From: Agrobacterium leguminum
GTDB taxonomy: Bacteria; Pseudomonadota; Alphaproteobacteria; Rhizobiales; Rhizobiaceae
Direction of reading: 5' to 3'
NCBI RefSeq assembly: GCF_015704895.1
Contig: NZ_JADQWB010000002.1
Span: 496,001-560,000, forward strand
Length of the DNA: 64,000 bases
Shown here: positions 1 to 9,839 of the stretch, piece after piece
Layout of the letters: each line of letters starts with the position of its first letter
How positions within the stretch are numbered: position 1 is the first letter of the stretch
Translations under genes and position numbers: made by a program
Notes under the pieces: generated by a model
Seen by the model: only the letters and a program-made list of their open reading frames with translations
Database searches by the model: none
What the model was told of the DNA's origin: nothing

Positions 1-1242
1 CAGCGCTTCGACGGTGGAAAAGTCGCGGCGTTCTGCATGGTCGTAATAAAGCATGCCGCCCGCCTCGATGCGGCCGCGACGGATGACGCTCTCCGCCGGG
101 AACGCGATCTGCCCGGCCTCCGACATGACGCAGAGATAATCTTCCGTCTCGACGGTGCGCAGCGGGCGCAGGCCAAGGCGATCGAGCCGCGCGCCGATGA
201 TGGTGCCATCGCCGAAGATCAGCGCGGCCGGGCCGTCATTCTTCTCCTCATAGAGCGAGAAATATTCCAGCATCGCCTTCACGGCCGGTGACAGGGTATC
301 GTCATTTTCCCAGGCTGGCGGCATCATCGAGACCACGGCGGTGACGAGGTCGAGACCGTCTTCCATCACCCGCGCCTGCAGGGTCTGGTCCAGACGGCAG
401 CTGTCCGACTGGCCCTTCGGGCGGATGATGCTGGCGTTCTTCGCCAGCGCCACGGCCGCTTCCGACAACCGGTTCTTCTTGTCGGTATTGAGTTCGCCAT
501 TATGCGCCATCAGGCGGAAGGGCTGCGCCATGGAAGGGTGCGGATCGGTATTGGTCGAAAAACGCGTGTGGAAATACATCGTATGCACTTCATGGCGCGG
601 ATCGGTGAGGTCGCAGAAGTAGGGCATGACCTCATGGGAGTTCAGGCGGCCTTTCAGAACCTGCGTGCGGGCGCTGAGCGACAGCGGATAAAAGCCAGAG
701 AGTTCCGGCACCGTATAGGCAAGCGCCTCGATGGCGAGCAGCGCCTTGTGGATGCGCCAGTCGAATTCGGCAAGGCTGCCGCATTCGGCGGGAGCCGAAA
801 AGACCCATTGGCGGATCGGCAACTGGTAGGGGATGGCGGCGGGACGGATGGCCGCATCATTCACCGGCACATCGCGAACGAGCAGGATTGCAAAGCCCTG
901 CTCTTTGAGGGCGTTTGCGATGATACCGACAGCCTCGCCGTGGAAAGCCGGATTTTGCGGCAGGAAAAAATTGCCGACGCCGAAACGGCCGGCCTGCAAG
1001 CCGTCCTCACCGGTCAATTCCCGAAAGAAGGAAAGCGACAAATCCAGCGACACGCCGGCACCATCGCCGACACCTTCCGCCGACATGCCGCCGCGATGCG
1101 GCACGGCACAGAGAGCCTCGTGCCCGCGCTTCAGCACATCATGCGTCTGCACGCCGTCCTTGCGGGTGATGAAACCGACGCCACAGCTGCTTTTTTCAAA
1201 AGCCGCATCGTAAAGGCCGAATTTTTGCTCCGTCACACTCAA
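1..1242 (-). CDS. Glutamate synthase large-subunit-like protein, N-terminal part (runs off window)
   Basis: The first 414 codons of a GltB-like protein are visible; the gene continues past base 1. The N-terminus carries a class II glutamine amidotransferase domain. A Cys followed by GVGF (about residue 20) would become the mature N-terminal nucleophile after propeptide removal. HTRFSTNT and a downstream HNGE motif match the glutamine-binding site. This domain normally releases ammonia from glutamine to a distant FMN synthase domain, which lies outside the window. A TTG start at 1242 is chosen because AGGAG sits 6 bases upstream; a GTG at 1236 is the alternative. Rhizobiales often hold more than one GltB-type gene, so this may be a paralog rather than the main NADPH-GOGAT. 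The rest of the gene and a neighbouring gltD would decide. Confidence 0.85.
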   Translation of the reverse strand, partial: MSVTEQKFGLYDAAFEKSSCGVGFITRKDGVQTHDVLKRGHEALCAVPHRGGMSAEGVGDGAGVSLDLSLSFFRELTGEDGLQAGRFGVGNFFLPQNPAFHGEAVGIIANALKEQGFAILLVRDVPVNDAAIRPAAIPYQLPIRQWVFSAPAECGSLAEFDWRIHKALLAIEALAYTVPELSGFYPLSLSARTQVLKGRLNSHEVMPYFCDLTDPRHEVHTMYFHTRFSTNTDPHPSMAQPFRLMAHNGELNTDKKNRLSEAAVALAKNASIIRPKGQSDSCRLDQTLQARVMEDGLDLVTAVVSMMPPAWENDDTLSPAVKAMLEYFSLYEEKNDGPAALIFGDGTIIGARLDRLGLRPLRTVETEDYLCVMSEAGQIAFPAESVIRRGRIEAGGMLYYDHAERRDFSTVEAL

Positions 1243-1361
1243 GGCACTCTCCTCTCGTTGCGCATTTCGCGCGGCATCGCCCTCTTTCCCGAAACCCGGC
1301 GCGTCAGCCGGCACTCTGCGGGCGGAGCCGCAGGCGACCTAGCTGCTCCTCATTCTTTTGC

Positions 1362-1460
1362 TTATCGGCGTTTAATGGCGCGAACGGTCGTTTTGCGGCC
1401 GTCAAACGGCTTGGCGGCGATGGCCGCTTTTTCGCAAATAATGATCGTCGTCGTTCGCAT
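1362..1460 (-). CDS. Candidate 32-codon leader ORF upstream of the gltB-like gene
   Basis: A 32-codon ORF starts with ATG at 1460 and ends at 1362, inside the long leader of the gltB-like gene. A GGGA stretch lies a few bases before the start. It reads MRTTTIII then a basic, Ala-rich tail ending AIKRR. Codon choice looks like the neighbouring genes. It has no run of Gln or Glu codons, so classical attenuation by a charged tRNA is not suggested. I do not recognise the peptide. It could be translated or simply a chance ORF. Confidence 0.3.
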   Translation of the reverse strand: MRTTTIIICEKAAIAAKPFDGRKTTVRAIKRR

Positions 1461-1522
1461 CGCGTTCCCTGAAGGCCGGCTGTCCGGCGGTGAGACACAC
1501 TGAATTACGTCAGTATTGCTTA

Positions 1523-1551
1523 CATAATATTTCATGATCGACCGAGTCAAG
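1523..1551 (-). promoter_or_regulatory. Probable sigma-70 promoter for the gltB-like gene
   Basis: On the minus strand CTTGAC (1551-1546) is followed after 17 bases by ATTATG (1528-1523). This fits the rhizobial housekeeping pattern of CTTGAC, 17 bases, then an AT-rich -10. Transcription from near 1516 would leave an unusually long leader of about 275 bases before the TTG start at 1242. Confidence 0.5.
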
Positions 1552-1570
1552 ATTAAAATCGACCCGACGC

Positions 1571-1617
1571 AATAAAAAAACAAAACCGCCGCGAAATCCG
1601 ACAGGATTCCGCGGCGC
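1571..1617 (-). terminator. Rho-independent terminator of the MFS symporter gene
   Basis: A near-perfect 13-bp stem (1587-1599 with 1604-1616, loop GACA) is followed on the minus strand by a T-rich run (1572-1585). It lies about 30 bases after the stop codon at 1649, as expected for an intrinsic terminator. Confidence 0.85.
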
Positions 1618-1648
1618 GATGGCTGCAGAGATTTTTAAATTGCCCGGA

Positions 1649-2977
1649 TCACTCCGAAGGCATGTCCAGCGTGCGGCTGAACCAGAGGGCAATCAGCGTG
1701 CAGAGCGCACCCGACATCAGGTAAATGCCGACGGCGAAAAGGCCGAATTTGGACGAAAATCCGAGCGCAACGAGCGGCGCGAAACCGGCGCCGATCAGCC
1801 AGGAAATATCCGAGGTGAGCGACGCGCCGGTATAGCGGTACTCACGGCTGAAACGGGAAGCAAGCGCACCGCCCGCCTGACCGAAGGACAGGCCAAGCAG
1901 CGAAAAGCCGATCAGCACAAAGAGATAACGGCCAATATCACCGGAACCAAGAAGAACCGGCGCAACCAGACTGAAAAGACCGATCAGCACCGCCGCGATG
2001 GCCAGAAGCTTCCGCCGGCCGATCCTGTCGGCCAGAATACCGGAGACCACAATCATTCCGCCGGCGATGATGGCGCTGACGAATTGCACGAACAGGAAGT
2101 CCGAGACACGCTGGCTGGTGTTGAGCGAAACCCAGCTCAGCGGGAAGACCGTGACGAGATGAAAGAGCGCAAAGCTTGCCAGCGGCACGAATGCCCCCGT
2201 CACCACGACCGGAAACTGCGAACGCAGCATCTTAAACATGGGGCGCGGTTCCAGCTCGTGCTGTTCCAGCATGGCCTGGAATTCCGGCGTCACGATCATG
2301 CGCAGGCGGGCGAAGAGCGCGAGAACATTCAGCGCCAGCGCCACGAAGAACGGGAAACGCCAGCCCCAGGCGAGGAATTCCGCATTGGAAAGCTGCGTCA
2401 CGAAGACGATGAAAAAGGCGCTGGCGAGACCGAAGCCCATGGCCGCACCGATCTGCGGCATCATGGCGTACCAGCCGCGTTGTTTCTGCGGTGCATTCAT
2501 GGCGAGCAGCGAAACCAGACCGTCCCATGCGCCGCCGAGCCCAAGGCCCTGGCCGATGCGGAATACCGCCAGAAGACAGGGGGCAAGTATGCCCGCTTCC
2601 GCATAGGACGGAAGAAAGCTGATCGCCATGGTGGAACCACAGAGCGTGAAGAGGGCGGCCATCAGCTTCACGGCGCGCCCGAATTTGCGGTCGATCTGGA
2701 GGAAGATCAGCGAGCCGATTGGCCTTGCGATAAAGGCCAATGAGAAAACCGCGAAGGAATAGAGCGTCGCCGTCAGCGGATCGACGAAAGAAAAGAAGAC
2801 GTGGGGGAAAACGAGCGCGGAGGCGATGGCATAGATGAAAAAGTCGAAGAATTCCGTCATTCTCGCAAGAATGACCGCAATCGTGATGCGATCCGGATCG
2901 ACCTTGACGGGACCGGCCCCATTTCCGTTCGCCTCCGGCGCCTGCCCAAAGGATGGAGCAGCATTCGTATAACTCAT
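1649..2977 (-). CDS. MFS transporter, metabolite:H+ symporter (MHS) type
   Basis: A 442-aa inner-membrane protein with about 12 hydrophobic segments. Cytoplasmic loop motifs DRKFGRA after TM2 and DRIGRRKL after TM8 are typical of the major facilitator superfamily. The ARMTEFFDFFIYAIASALVF start of TM1 resembles the ShiA/ProP/KgtP group, which moves organic acids or osmolytes with protons. The substrate cannot be read from sequence. The start is ATG at 2977, with AGGAGGG just upstream. The gene is monocistronic: a promoter lies at 3055-3083 and a strong terminator at 1571-1617. It is transcribed divergently from the cyo operon. Confidence 0.85.
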   Translation of the reverse strand: MSYTNAAPSFGQAPEANGNGAGPVKVDPDRITIAVILARMTEFFDFFIYAIASALVFPHVFFSFVDPLTATLYSFAVFSLAFIARPIGSLIFLQIDRKFGRAVKLMAALFTLCGSTMAISFLPSYAEAGILAPCLLAVFRIGQGLGLGGAWDGLVSLLAMNAPQKQRGWYAMMPQIGAAMGFGLASAFFIVFVTQLSNAEFLAWGWRFPFFVALALNVLALFARLRMIVTPEFQAMLEQHELEPRPMFKMLRSQFPVVVTGAFVPLASFALFHLVTVFPLSWVSLNTSQRVSDFLFVQFVSAIIAGGMIVVSGILADRIGRRKLLAIAAVLIGLFSLVAPVLLGSGDIGRYLFVLIGFSLLGLSFGQAGGALASRFSREYRYTGASLTSDISWLIGAGFAPLVALGFSSKFGLFAVGIYLMSGALCTLIALWFSRTLDMPSE

Positions 2978-3054
2978 AATATCCCTCCTGCGTCATGGAC
3001 GAACCATTTCCTGTAACGCGCCGGCTCCTCTTCCGTTGCGTTACGATGCGACGG

Positions 3055-3083
3055 ATTGTCACACGCACCCTACGTAACGTCAA
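3055..3083 (-). promoter_or_regulatory. Probable promoter of the MFS symporter gene
   Basis: Minus-strand TTGACG (3083-3078), a 17-base spacer and GACAAT (3060-3055) resemble a sigma-70 promoter. It lies in the divergent gap between the symporter and cyoA. An ACGTAACGT stretch overlaps the -35 side and could be an operator, which is speculative. Confidence 0.45.
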
Positions 3084-3277
3084 TTGAAGTTTGGCAATAA
3101 AGGGTTGCCCAGTCAGCCGACCATGCGATAATGCACGCGCTCCGTCCTTAAACGCAGCTCTGCCCGAGACATGGTGCATCGCGAAGGTTTCGCTGCACCG
3201 CGACAATATACCTCATTTGAAAAATGATGTTCGGCAATTATTCGCGGCATAATCCAAACTGTACGAGTTCAAAGAAC

Positions 3278-4357
3278 GTGCGCACGATCAAAAAAATCCT
3301 ATCCGCCCTTCTGGCAATCCCGGCTCTGCTGCTGCTCAGCGGCTGTAACCTCGTGGTGATGAACCCTTCGGGCGACGTCGCAATCCAGCAGCGCGATCTT
3401 ATCATCACGTCCACGGTCTTGATGCTGCTGATCATCGTCCCCGTCATCGTCCTGACGCTTTTCTTCGCTTGGAAGTATCGGGAATCGGCAAAGGCCGAGG
3501 ATTACGATCCCGAGTGGCACCACTCCACGCGCCTTGAAATGGTGATCTGGTCGGCTCCGGTCGCCATCATCCTGATGCTCGGCACGGTGACCTGGATTTC
3601 CACTCACCGTCTCGACCCCTATCGCCCGCTGGAGCGTATCGACGAGAACCGCCAGGTGACCGCCGATGTCAAACCGATCACGGTGGAAGTGGTGGCCATG
3701 GACTGGAAGTGGCTGTTCTTCTATCCCGAACTCGGCATTGGCAGCGTCAATGAATTCGCCGCTCCGGTCGATGTTCCGATCAATTTCAAGATCACCGGCA
3801 CGACGGCGATGAACTCCTTCTTCGTTCCCGCGCTCGCCGGCCAGATCTACGCCATGGGCGGCATGCAGACCAAGCTGCACGCCGTCATCAACAAGGAAGG
3901 CGTCTATGACGGCTTCTCGGCCAACTTCTCCGGCCCCGGCTTCTCCCACATGCGCTTCAAGTTCCACGGCCTCAGCCAGCAGGGCTTCGACCAGTGGGTT
4001 GCCAAGGCGAAAGAGGGCGGCAAGGGCTTCGGCCGTCAGGAATATCTGGAATTCGCCAAGCCTTCCGAGCGCGAGCCGGTACAATATTTCGCTTCGGTCG
4101 ATCCCGAGCTCTACAGTGCCATCCTCAACCGCTGCGTCGAGCCCAACAAGCTCTGCATGCGTGACATGATGCATATCGACGCCAATGGCGGCGGCGGCAA
4201 GGAAGGCATCGATATCGCCAAGGCGCTGAACTCCGTCGTCTGCACGCCGCTTGCGCCCTTTGGCGTCGCCAGCGGTCCCCAATCCACTCCGGCTGCGCTC
4301 GAAGGACAGACTTTCGAGCCTGCGGCGCTGCCGGAAACGAAACAAGTCGCTGGCTGA
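3278..4357 (+). CDS. cyoA: Cytochrome bo3 ubiquinol oxidase subunit II
   Basis: Subunit II of the proton-pumping quinol oxidase, a lipoprotein of the inner membrane. The N-terminal signal ends in the lipobox LLSGC. Two transmembrane helices follow (roughly residues 40-62 and 85-105), then a periplasmic cupredoxin domain. The CuA cysteine and histidine cluster of cytochrome c oxidases is absent: the corresponding segment reads SANFSGPGFSHMRF, as expected for a quinol oxidase. The C-terminus is longer than in many CyoA proteins. I chose GTG at 3278, which gives a normal basic n-region (RTIKK). The upstream ATG at 3224 would add 18 residues ahead of the signal peptide. It is the first gene of cyoABCD. 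Confidence 0.93.
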   Translation: MRTIKKILSALLAIPALLLLSGCNLVVMNPSGDVAIQQRDLIITSTVLMLLIIVPVIVLTLFFAWKYRESAKAEDYDPEWHHSTRLEMVIWSAPVAIILMLGTVTWISTHRLDPYRPLERIDENRQVTADVKPITVEVVAMDWKWLFFYPELGIGSVNEFAAPVDVPINFKITGTTAMNSFFVPALAGQIYAMGGMQTKLHAVINKEGVYDGFSANFSGPGFSHMRFKFHGLSQQGFDQWVAKAKEGGKGFGRQEYLEFAKPSEREPVQYFASVDPELYSAILNRCVEPNKLCMRDMMHIDANGGGGKEGIDIAKALNSVVCTPLAPFGVASGPQSTPAALEGQTFEPAALPETKQVAG

Positions 4358-4433
4358 CGGATACGTCCCGGCATTATGCGGCGCGGCCAATGGCTGCGCC
4401 GATCTTATGTCTTAGAATCGCAAGAGGCTAAAA

Positions 4434-6437
4434 ATGATCGTCAATTCCGATCAAACGTCGTTCCTGTTCGGGAAGCTGACATGGGAGTCCATCCCGCTTC
4501 ACGAGCCCATTCTTGTCGCAACCTTCGCGGCCGTGGCTCTGGGCGGTATCGCCGTCGTCGGCGCCCTCACCTATTTCCGCCTCTGGGGCTATCTCTGGAA
4601 TGAATGGTTCACGAGCATCGATCACAAGAAGATCGGTATCATGTACATCATTCTGGCGCTCGTCATGCTGCTGCGCGGTTTCGCCGACGCCATCATGATG
4701 CGCGTCCAGCAGGCGATCGCCTCGGGCGGATCGGAAGGTTACCTTCCGCCGCACCATTACGACCAGATCTTCACGGCCCACGGCGTTATCATGATCTTCT
4801 TCATGGCCATGCCGATGATCACGGGTCTGATGAACTTCGTCGTGCCGCTGCAGATCGGCGCACGCGACGTTTCGTTCCCCTTCCTCAACAACTTCTCCTT
4901 CTGGATGACCACGGCCGGCGCCGTCATCACCATGATCTCGCTGTTCGTGGGTGAATATGCGCAGACCGGCTGGTTGGCCTATCCGCCGCTCTCCGGCATC
5001 GATGGAAGCCCGGGCGTCGGGGTGGATTATTACATCTGGGGTCTGCAGATCGCCGGTGTGGGAACGACGCTATCGGGCATCAACCTGATCGTGACGATCA
5101 TCAAGATGCGCGCGCCTGGCATGACCATGATGCGCCTGCCGATCTTCGTCTGGACGTCGCTGTGTTCGAACATCCTGATCGTGGCCTCCTTCCCGATCCT
5201 GACCGGCACGCTCGCCCTTCTCACCCTCGACCGTTACGTTGGCACCAACTTCTTCACCAACGATCTCGGCGGCAATCCGATGATGTATGTCAACCTCATC
5301 TGGATCTGGGGCCATCCCGAAGTCTACATTCTGGTGCTGCCGGCCTTCGGCGTCTTCTCGGAAATCGTCTCGACCTTCTCCAACAAGCGCCTTTTCGGTT
5401 ATGCCTCGATGGTCTACGCCACGGGCGTCATCACCATCCTCGCCTATATCGTGTGGCTGCACCACTTCTTCACCATGGGTTCCGGCGCAAGCGTCAACGC
5501 TTTCTTTGGCATCACCACGATGATCATCTCGATCCCGACAGGTGCGAAGATCTTCAACTGGCTCTTCACCATGTATAAGGGCCGCATCAAGTTCGACGTT
5601 CCGATGCTCTGGACCATCGGCTTCATGATCACCTTCGTCATCGGCGGCATGACCGGCGTTCTTCTCGCCGTTCCGCCGGCGGACTTCGTGCTGCACAACT
5701 CGCTGTTCCTCATCGCCCACTTCCACAACACCATCATCGGTGGCGTCGTGTTCGGTGTGCTTGCGGGTATCGTCTACTGGTTCCCGAAGGCATTCGGATA
5801 CCGGCTCGATCCTTTCTGGGGCAAGCTGTCCTTCTGGTTCTGGTTCATCGGCTTCTATTTCGCCTTCATGCCGCTTTATATTCTCGGCCTGATGGGCATC
5901 ACCCGCCGTATCAGCCAGTTCGAGGATAATTCCCTGCAGATCTGGTTCGTGATCGCCGCCTTCGGCGCCTTCCTGATCGCGCTCGGCATCGCCTCCTTCG
6001 TCATCCAGCTTATCGTCAGCTTCCTGAAGCGCGACAAGCTGCGTGACGTGACCGGCGACCCCTATAACGGCCGTACGCTGGAATGGTCGACATCGTCACC
6101 GCCACCCGCCTACAACTTCGCCTTCACGCCCGTCATCCATGATGTCGACGCCTGGGCGGATATGAAGAAGCGCGGTTACAACCGTCCCAAGGAAGGCTTC
6201 ATTCCGATCCATATGCCGAAGAACACCGGCGCGGGCGTGATCATCAGCGCCATCAGCGTAGTTCTCGGCTTCGCCCTGGTATGGCACATCTGGTGGCTTG
6301 CGGCTCTGTCGATGCTCGCCATCATCGCGGTCTCCATCGCCCATACCTTCAACTACAATCGCGATTATTACATTCCGGCTTCCGACGTTTCGACGGTCGA
6401 GGCGGAACGTACCAAGCTGCTCGCGGAACAGGCGTAA
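4434..6437 (+). CDS. cyoB: Cytochrome bo3 ubiquinol oxidase subunit I
   Basis: The 667-aa catalytic subunit, which oxidises ubiquinol, reduces O2 at a heme-CuB centre and pumps protons. Visible ligands are H116 (HGVIMIFF, low-spin heme), H294 in WGHPEVY with the cross-linked Tyr four residues on, the CuB pair H343-H344 (HHFFTMG), and H429/H431 (HFHNTIIGG). Length and about 15 hydrophobic segments match the CyoB family. It sits 76 bases after cyoA and 6 bases before cyoC, in one operon. Confidence 0.97.
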   Translation: MIVNSDQTSFLFGKLTWESIPLHEPILVATFAAVALGGIAVVGALTYFRLWGYLWNEWFTSIDHKKIGIMYIILALVMLLRGFADAIMMRVQQAIASGGSEGYLPPHHYDQIFTAHGVIMIFFMAMPMITGLMNFVVPLQIGARDVSFPFLNNFSFWMTTAGAVITMISLFVGEYAQTGWLAYPPLSGIDGSPGVGVDYYIWGLQIAGVGTTLSGINLIVTIIKMRAPGMTMMRLPIFVWTSLCSNILIVASFPILTGTLALLTLDRYVGTNFFTNDLGGNPMMYVNLIWIWGHPEVYILVLPAFGVFSEIVSTFSNKRLFGYASMVYATGVITILAYIVWLHHFFTMGSGASVNAFFGITTMIISIPTGAKIFNWLFTMYKGRIKFDVPMLWTIGFMITFVIGGMTGVLLAVPPADFVLHNSLFLIAHFHNTIIGGVVFGVLAGIVYWFPKAFGYRLDPFWGKLSFWFWFIGFYFAFMPLYILGLMGITRRISQFEDNSLQIWFVIAAFGAFLIALGIASFVIQLIVSFLKRDKLRDVTGDPYNGRTLEWSTSSPPPAYNFAFTPVIHDVDAWADMKKRGYNRPKEGFIPIHMPKNTGAGVIISAISVVLGFALVWHIWWLAALSMLAIIAVSIAHTFNYNRDYYIPASDVSTVEAERTKLLAEQA

Positions 6438-6443
6438 CGGAAC

Positions 6444-7070
6444 ATGTCTCATACACCTGCACAAAGCGTCGACGGCGCTGAACCACCGGTCTTCTACCTG
6501 AAGGAAGACCATCACCCGGAGAATGGCACCTCGCTGGGCTTCTGGCTCTACCTGATGAGCGACTGCCTTATCTTCGCGACGCTGTTTGCCACCTATGCCG
6601 TTGTCGGCCGCAACTACGCGGCCGGCCCTTCCGGCGCCGACCTCTTCGACCTGAAGCTGGTGGCGATCAATACCGGCTTCCTGCTTTTCTCCTCCATCAC
6701 CTATGGCTTCGCCATGCTGGAAATGGAAAAGCAGAAGGTAAAGGCCACGCTGGTCTGGCTGGGTGTGACCGGCCTTTTCGGCCTCGCCTTCCTCGCCGTC
6801 GAACTCTACGAGTTCCATCACCTGATCGCGGAAGGCGCCGGTCCGCAGCGTTCGGCGTTCCTGTCGGCCTTCTTCGCGCTGGTCGGCACGCACGGTCTGC
6901 ACGTCACCTTCGGCATCATCTGGCTCGTCACGCTGATGTTCCAGGTCGCCAAGCACGGCCTGATCGCGGCAAACAAGCGCCGCCTGATGTGCCTGTCGAT
7001 GTTCTGGCACTTCCTTGACGTCATCTGGATCGGCGTCTTCTCCTTCGTTTACCTCATGGGAGTTCTTTGA
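6444..7070 (+). CDS. cyoC: Cytochrome bo3 ubiquinol oxidase subunit III
   Basis: A 208-aa membrane protein with five predicted helices, the usual form of CyoC. The conserved EDHHPEN N-terminus and LGFWLYLMSDCLIFATLF in TM1 are family hallmarks. It contacts subunit I and stabilises the complex but has no redox centre. The stop overlaps the cyoD start by 4 bases (ATGA), indicating translational coupling. Confidence 0.96.
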   Translation: MSHTPAQSVDGAEPPVFYLKEDHHPENGTSLGFWLYLMSDCLIFATLFATYAVVGRNYAAGPSGADLFDLKLVAINTGFLLFSSITYGFAMLEMEKQKVKATLVWLGVTGLFGLAFLAVELYEFHHLIAEGAGPQRSAFLSAFFALVGTHGLHVTFGIIWLVTLMFQVAKHGLIAANKRRLMCLSMFWHFLDVIWIGVFSFVYLMGVL

Positions 7071-7465
7071 TGAGTTCCGAAGCACACGCACATCACGACG
7101 CGCATGGCGACGACCATCATCACCATGATGGCGCAAGCCACGGCACCTTCAAGAGCTACATGATCGGCTTCGTCCTGTCGGTTATCCTGACGGCGATCCC
7201 CTTCTGGCTGGTCATGGGTGACGTTCTTGAAAACAAGACCCTGCTGGTCATCGCCATCATGGGTCTCGGCGTCATCCAGATCTTCGTGCACATGATCTAC
7301 TTCCTGCACATGGACACCAAGTCCGAAGGCGGCTGGACCTTCATGGCGCTGATCTTCACCGTCGTGGTGCTCCTGATCACGCTCTCCGGCTCGCTCTGGG
7401 TCATGTACAACATGAACAAGAACATGATGCCGCTGCACATCGAGGATGTGAAAAACCTGCCCTGA
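7067..7465 (+). CDS. cyoD: Cytochrome bo3 ubiquinol oxidase subunit IV
   Basis: A 132-aa protein with three transmembrane helices, the small CyoD subunit that assists assembly of subunit I. The His- and Asp-rich N-terminal tail (HAHHDAHGDDHHHHDG) faces the cytoplasm and is richer in His than in E. coli CyoD. The C-terminal pattern VIQIFVHMIYFLHMD is characteristic. It is the last gene of the cyo set; no cyoE (heme O synthase) follows here. Confidence 0.95.
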   Translation: MMSSEAHAHHDAHGDDHHHHDGASHGTFKSYMIGFVLSVILTAIPFWLVMGDVLENKTLLVIAIMGLGVIQIFVHMIYFLHMDTKSEGGWTFMALIFTVVVLLITLSGSLWVMYNMNKNMMPLHIEDVKNLP

Positions 7466-7522
7466 GCAGCAGAGACCTACGGCCTGCCGGATTTCCGGCG
7501 GGCCGCCTTCGCGCCAACACAT

Positions 7523-7555
7523 AACCCCATGAATCGTGGTGCGATTTATGGGGTT
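7523..7555 (+). terminator. Hairpin after cyoD, possible terminator or mRNA end
   Basis: A 14-bp stem with one G-U pair (7523-7536 with 7542-7555, loop TGGTG) lies 57 bases after cyoD. The following bases are only moderately T-rich, so it may stabilise the cyo mRNA end rather than fully terminate. Confidence 0.45.
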
Positions 7556-7582
7556 ATTTGCTGAAAAAAGCGCATGCGGGCG

Positions 7583-7688
7583 CTAGAGTTTTTTCGCTTT
7601 TCTTCGAATCGCGAAAACACTCTAACTCTTTGTTTTGGCGCATTTCCGGACGGAAAACCGGGTTCCACTTTTCCTGGAAATGCTCTAG
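7583..7688. repeat. RIME-like intergenic repeat, copy 1
   Basis: About 100 bases bounded by CTAGAG and CTCTAG. The core contains CGGACGGAAAACC, then CACTTTTCCTGGAAATGCTCT, with arms GCATTTCC and GGAAATGC forming a hairpin. Closely related cores occur at 63011-63069 and, degraded, at 37766-37811. Similar palindromic mosaic elements (RIME) are known from Rhizobium and Sinorhizobium; the family name here is by resemblance. Confidence 0.7.
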
Positions 7689-7743
7689 GAAACCCGCCAA
7701 AGCAGACTGGTTTCTGCCAGGCGCGCTTCGCAAGGACCGTGAC

Positions 7744-8505
7744 ATGAGCGAAACCACACCCCATAACCGGCGCATCCGCCCTGCGGCCATCGTCGTCCTG
7801 TTCCTGACCGTTGTTCTGACGGGTCTGCTGCTCGCGCTCGGCACATGGCAGGTCAAGCGCCTGTCCTGGAAACTCGATCTTATCGAGCGGGTCGAAGCCC
7901 GCGCCCATGCCGATCCCGTCGACGCCCCTGCCGCCAAAGAATGGCCGGTGCTCGGCGATCCGGCGGAATACGAATATCGCCGTGTGAAACTGTCCGGCAC
8001 CTTCCTCAATGACAGGGAGGTACAGGTCTATACGGTCACGGACCTCGGCCCCGGTTACTGGGTGATGACGCCGCTCAAGCGCGACGATGGCTCCAGCATC
8101 ATCGTCAATCGCGGCTTCGTGCCGTCCGACAGACGCGATCCGTCCTCCCGCCAGGAAGGCGAACCGGCCGGAAACGTCGAGATCGTCGGGCTGATGCGCG
8201 CCCCCGAAACCGGTGGGCTTTTCCTGCGCACCAACGATCCGGCAAATGGCCGCTGGTATTCCCGCAACATCCCGCAAATCTCGCAGGCATCCGGCCTTTC
8301 CGATGTCGCGCCGTTCTATGTCGATGCCGATGCAACCCCCAATCCGGGCGGCCTGCCGGTCGGCGGCAAGACCATGCTCACCTTCCCCAACAACCACCTC
8401 TCCTATGCCGTTACGTGGTATATTCTGGCGGCGATGGTGGTGGCTGCGGGCTGGTATGTCCTGCGCAACCTCAACGCCCCCAAACCGAAGGGGGACGAGG
8501 ACTAA
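7744..8505 (+). CDS. SURF1 family oxidase assembly protein
   Basis: A 253-aa SURF1/Shy1-type protein with one transmembrane helix near each end and a periplasmic domain between. GTWQVKRLSWKLDLIERV after TM1 and NNHLSYAVTWYILA before TM2 are the family signatures. SURF1 proteins help insert heme A or otherwise mature heme-copper oxidases. Its place right after cyoABCD suggests service to this bo3 enzyme, which is inference. The start ATG at 7744 was chosen over a longer upstream frame, because that frame reads through the repeat at 7583-7688 and the protein begins naturally at MSETTP. Confidence 0.9.
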   Translation: MSETTPHNRRIRPAAIVVLFLTVVLTGLLLALGTWQVKRLSWKLDLIERVEARAHADPVDAPAAKEWPVLGDPAEYEYRRVKLSGTFLNDREVQVYTVTDLGPGYWVMTPLKRDDGSSIIVNRGFVPSDRRDPSSRQEGEPAGNVEIVGLMRAPETGGLFLRTNDPANGRWYSRNIPQISQASGLSDVAPFYVDADATPNPGGLPVGGKTMLTFPNNHLSYAVTWYILAAMVVAAGWYVLRNLNAPKPKGDED

Positions 8506-8618
8506 GCAGCCGGTTTTACCGGATGGTTCATAAAAGCACTTCCTTCTTCACGTTTTGCTGATCTATAACGACAGTTCGGCCTGACATTGCCCGTCGGCGC
8601 ATTTTGTTTCGGTGAGTT

Positions 8619-9839
8619 ATGGCAAGAGCATTTCTTCTCGTTCTGGATTCCTTCGGCGTCGGCGGCGCACCCGACGCGGAGCGCTATGGCGATCTTGGCG
8701 CAAACACGCTCGGCCATATCGCGGAATTCTGTGCAGCAGGCGCTGCCGACAAAGCGGGGCTTCGCTCCGGTCCGCTGAAATTGCCGAACATGTGTTCGCT
8801 CGGCCTGCTGGAGATTGCGCGGCGGGCAAGCGGCGACATTCCCGCCGGCATGGAACCGCCCGAGCGCATTTTCGGCCTGCACGGTTCCGCCAGCGAAATC
8901 TCCAAGGGCAAGGATACACCTTCCGGTCACTGGGAGATCGCCGGTACGCCCGTCACCTTCGACTGGGGATATTTCCCGACGGAAGGCGATGCGTTTTCGC
9001 CGGAACTGGTGGAAGCGATCTGCAGGCAAGCCGATATTCCGGGCATTCTCGGCAATTGCCATGCTTCCGGCACCGAGATCATCGCTGCGCTCGGCGAGGA
9101 GCATATCAGGACCGGTAAACCGATCTGCTACACCTCATCCGATTCCGTTTTCCAGATCGCCGCGCACGAAACGCATTTCGGTCTGGAGCGGCTCATCGCG
9201 CTCTGCGAGACGGTGCGCAAGCTGCTCGATCCTCTGAATATCGGTCGCGTCATCGCCCGCCCCTTCATCGGCGAGACGGCCGCGACCTTCGAACGCACCG
9301 GCAACCGCCGCGATTTCTCCGTTCTGCCACCGGAACCGACCCTGCTCGACAGGCTTGTGGAGGCCGGCCGAAAAGTGCACGCCATCGGCAAGATCGGCGA
9401 TATCTACGCCCATCAGGGCGTCTCGCGCATCATCAAGGCAAATGGCAACAGCGCCCTGATGGATGCGACATTGCAGGCTATCGATGAGGCTGAAAACGGC
9501 GATCTCGTCTTCACCAATTTCGTCGATTTCGACATGCTTTACGGCCATCGCCGCGACGTTGCCGGTTACGCCGCCGCCCTTGAGGCCTTCGATGCGCGAA
9601 TCCCCGAAATCCATCGCAAGATGGCGCCGGGTGACATCGCCCTTCTGACCGCCGATCACGGCTGCGACCCCACATGGCGAGGCACGGACCATACACGGGA
9701 AAGGGTGCCGATCATGGCATTCGGGCCGGGCATTCGCTTGCGCGATGTCGGCATCCGTTCAAGCTACGCCGATATAGGCGAAAGCATCGCTCACCATCTT
9801 GGCATCGAGGCCGGTTCTCACGGCAGGAGCTTCATTTGA
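8619..9839 (+). CDS. deoB: Phosphopentomutase
   Basis: A 406-aa enzyme of the alkaline phosphatase superfamily that interconverts (deoxy)ribose 1-phosphate and 5-phosphate, linking nucleoside phosphorolysis to the pentose phosphate pathway. Metal ligands are seen in [14 protein letters not shown] at the N-terminus and [17 protein letters not shown] near the C-terminus. Thr100 in [10 protein letters not shown] is the expected phosphorylated residue. Length is normal for the family. It is first in deoB-add-upp; its stop overlaps the add start by 4 bases. Confidence 0.96.
   Translation: MARAFLLVLDSFGVGGAPDAERYGDLGANTLGHIAEFCAAGAADKAGLRSGPLKLPNMCSLGLLEIARRASGDIPAGMEPPERIFGLHGSASEISKGKDTPSGHWEIAGTPVTFDWGYFPTEGDAFSPELVEAICRQADIPGILGNCHASGTEIIAALGEEHIRTGKPICYTSSDSVFQIAAHETHFGLERLIALCETVRKLLDPLNIGRVIARPFIGETAATFERTGNRRDFSVLPPEPTLLDRLVEAGRKVHAIGKIGDIYAHQGVSRIIKANGNSALMDATLQAIDEAENGDLVFTNFVDFDMLYGHRRDVAGYAAALEAFDARIPEIHRKMAPGDIALLTADHGCDPTWRGTDHTRERVPIMAFGPGIRLRDVGIRSSYADIGESIAHHLGIEAGSHGRSFI

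Noticed and set aside
37..1503. Several plus-strand ORFs (up to 333 codons) over the start of the window
   Set aside because: They lie antisense to the glutamate-synthase-like gene, whose motifs are clear on the minus strand, and their products are Arg/Ala-rich without any recognisable domain.
1619..2743. A 374-codon plus-strand ORF opposite the MFS symporter
   Set aside because: Highly charged low-complexity product typical of an antisense frame in G+C-rich DNA; the minus frame gives a well-formed 12-helix transporter.
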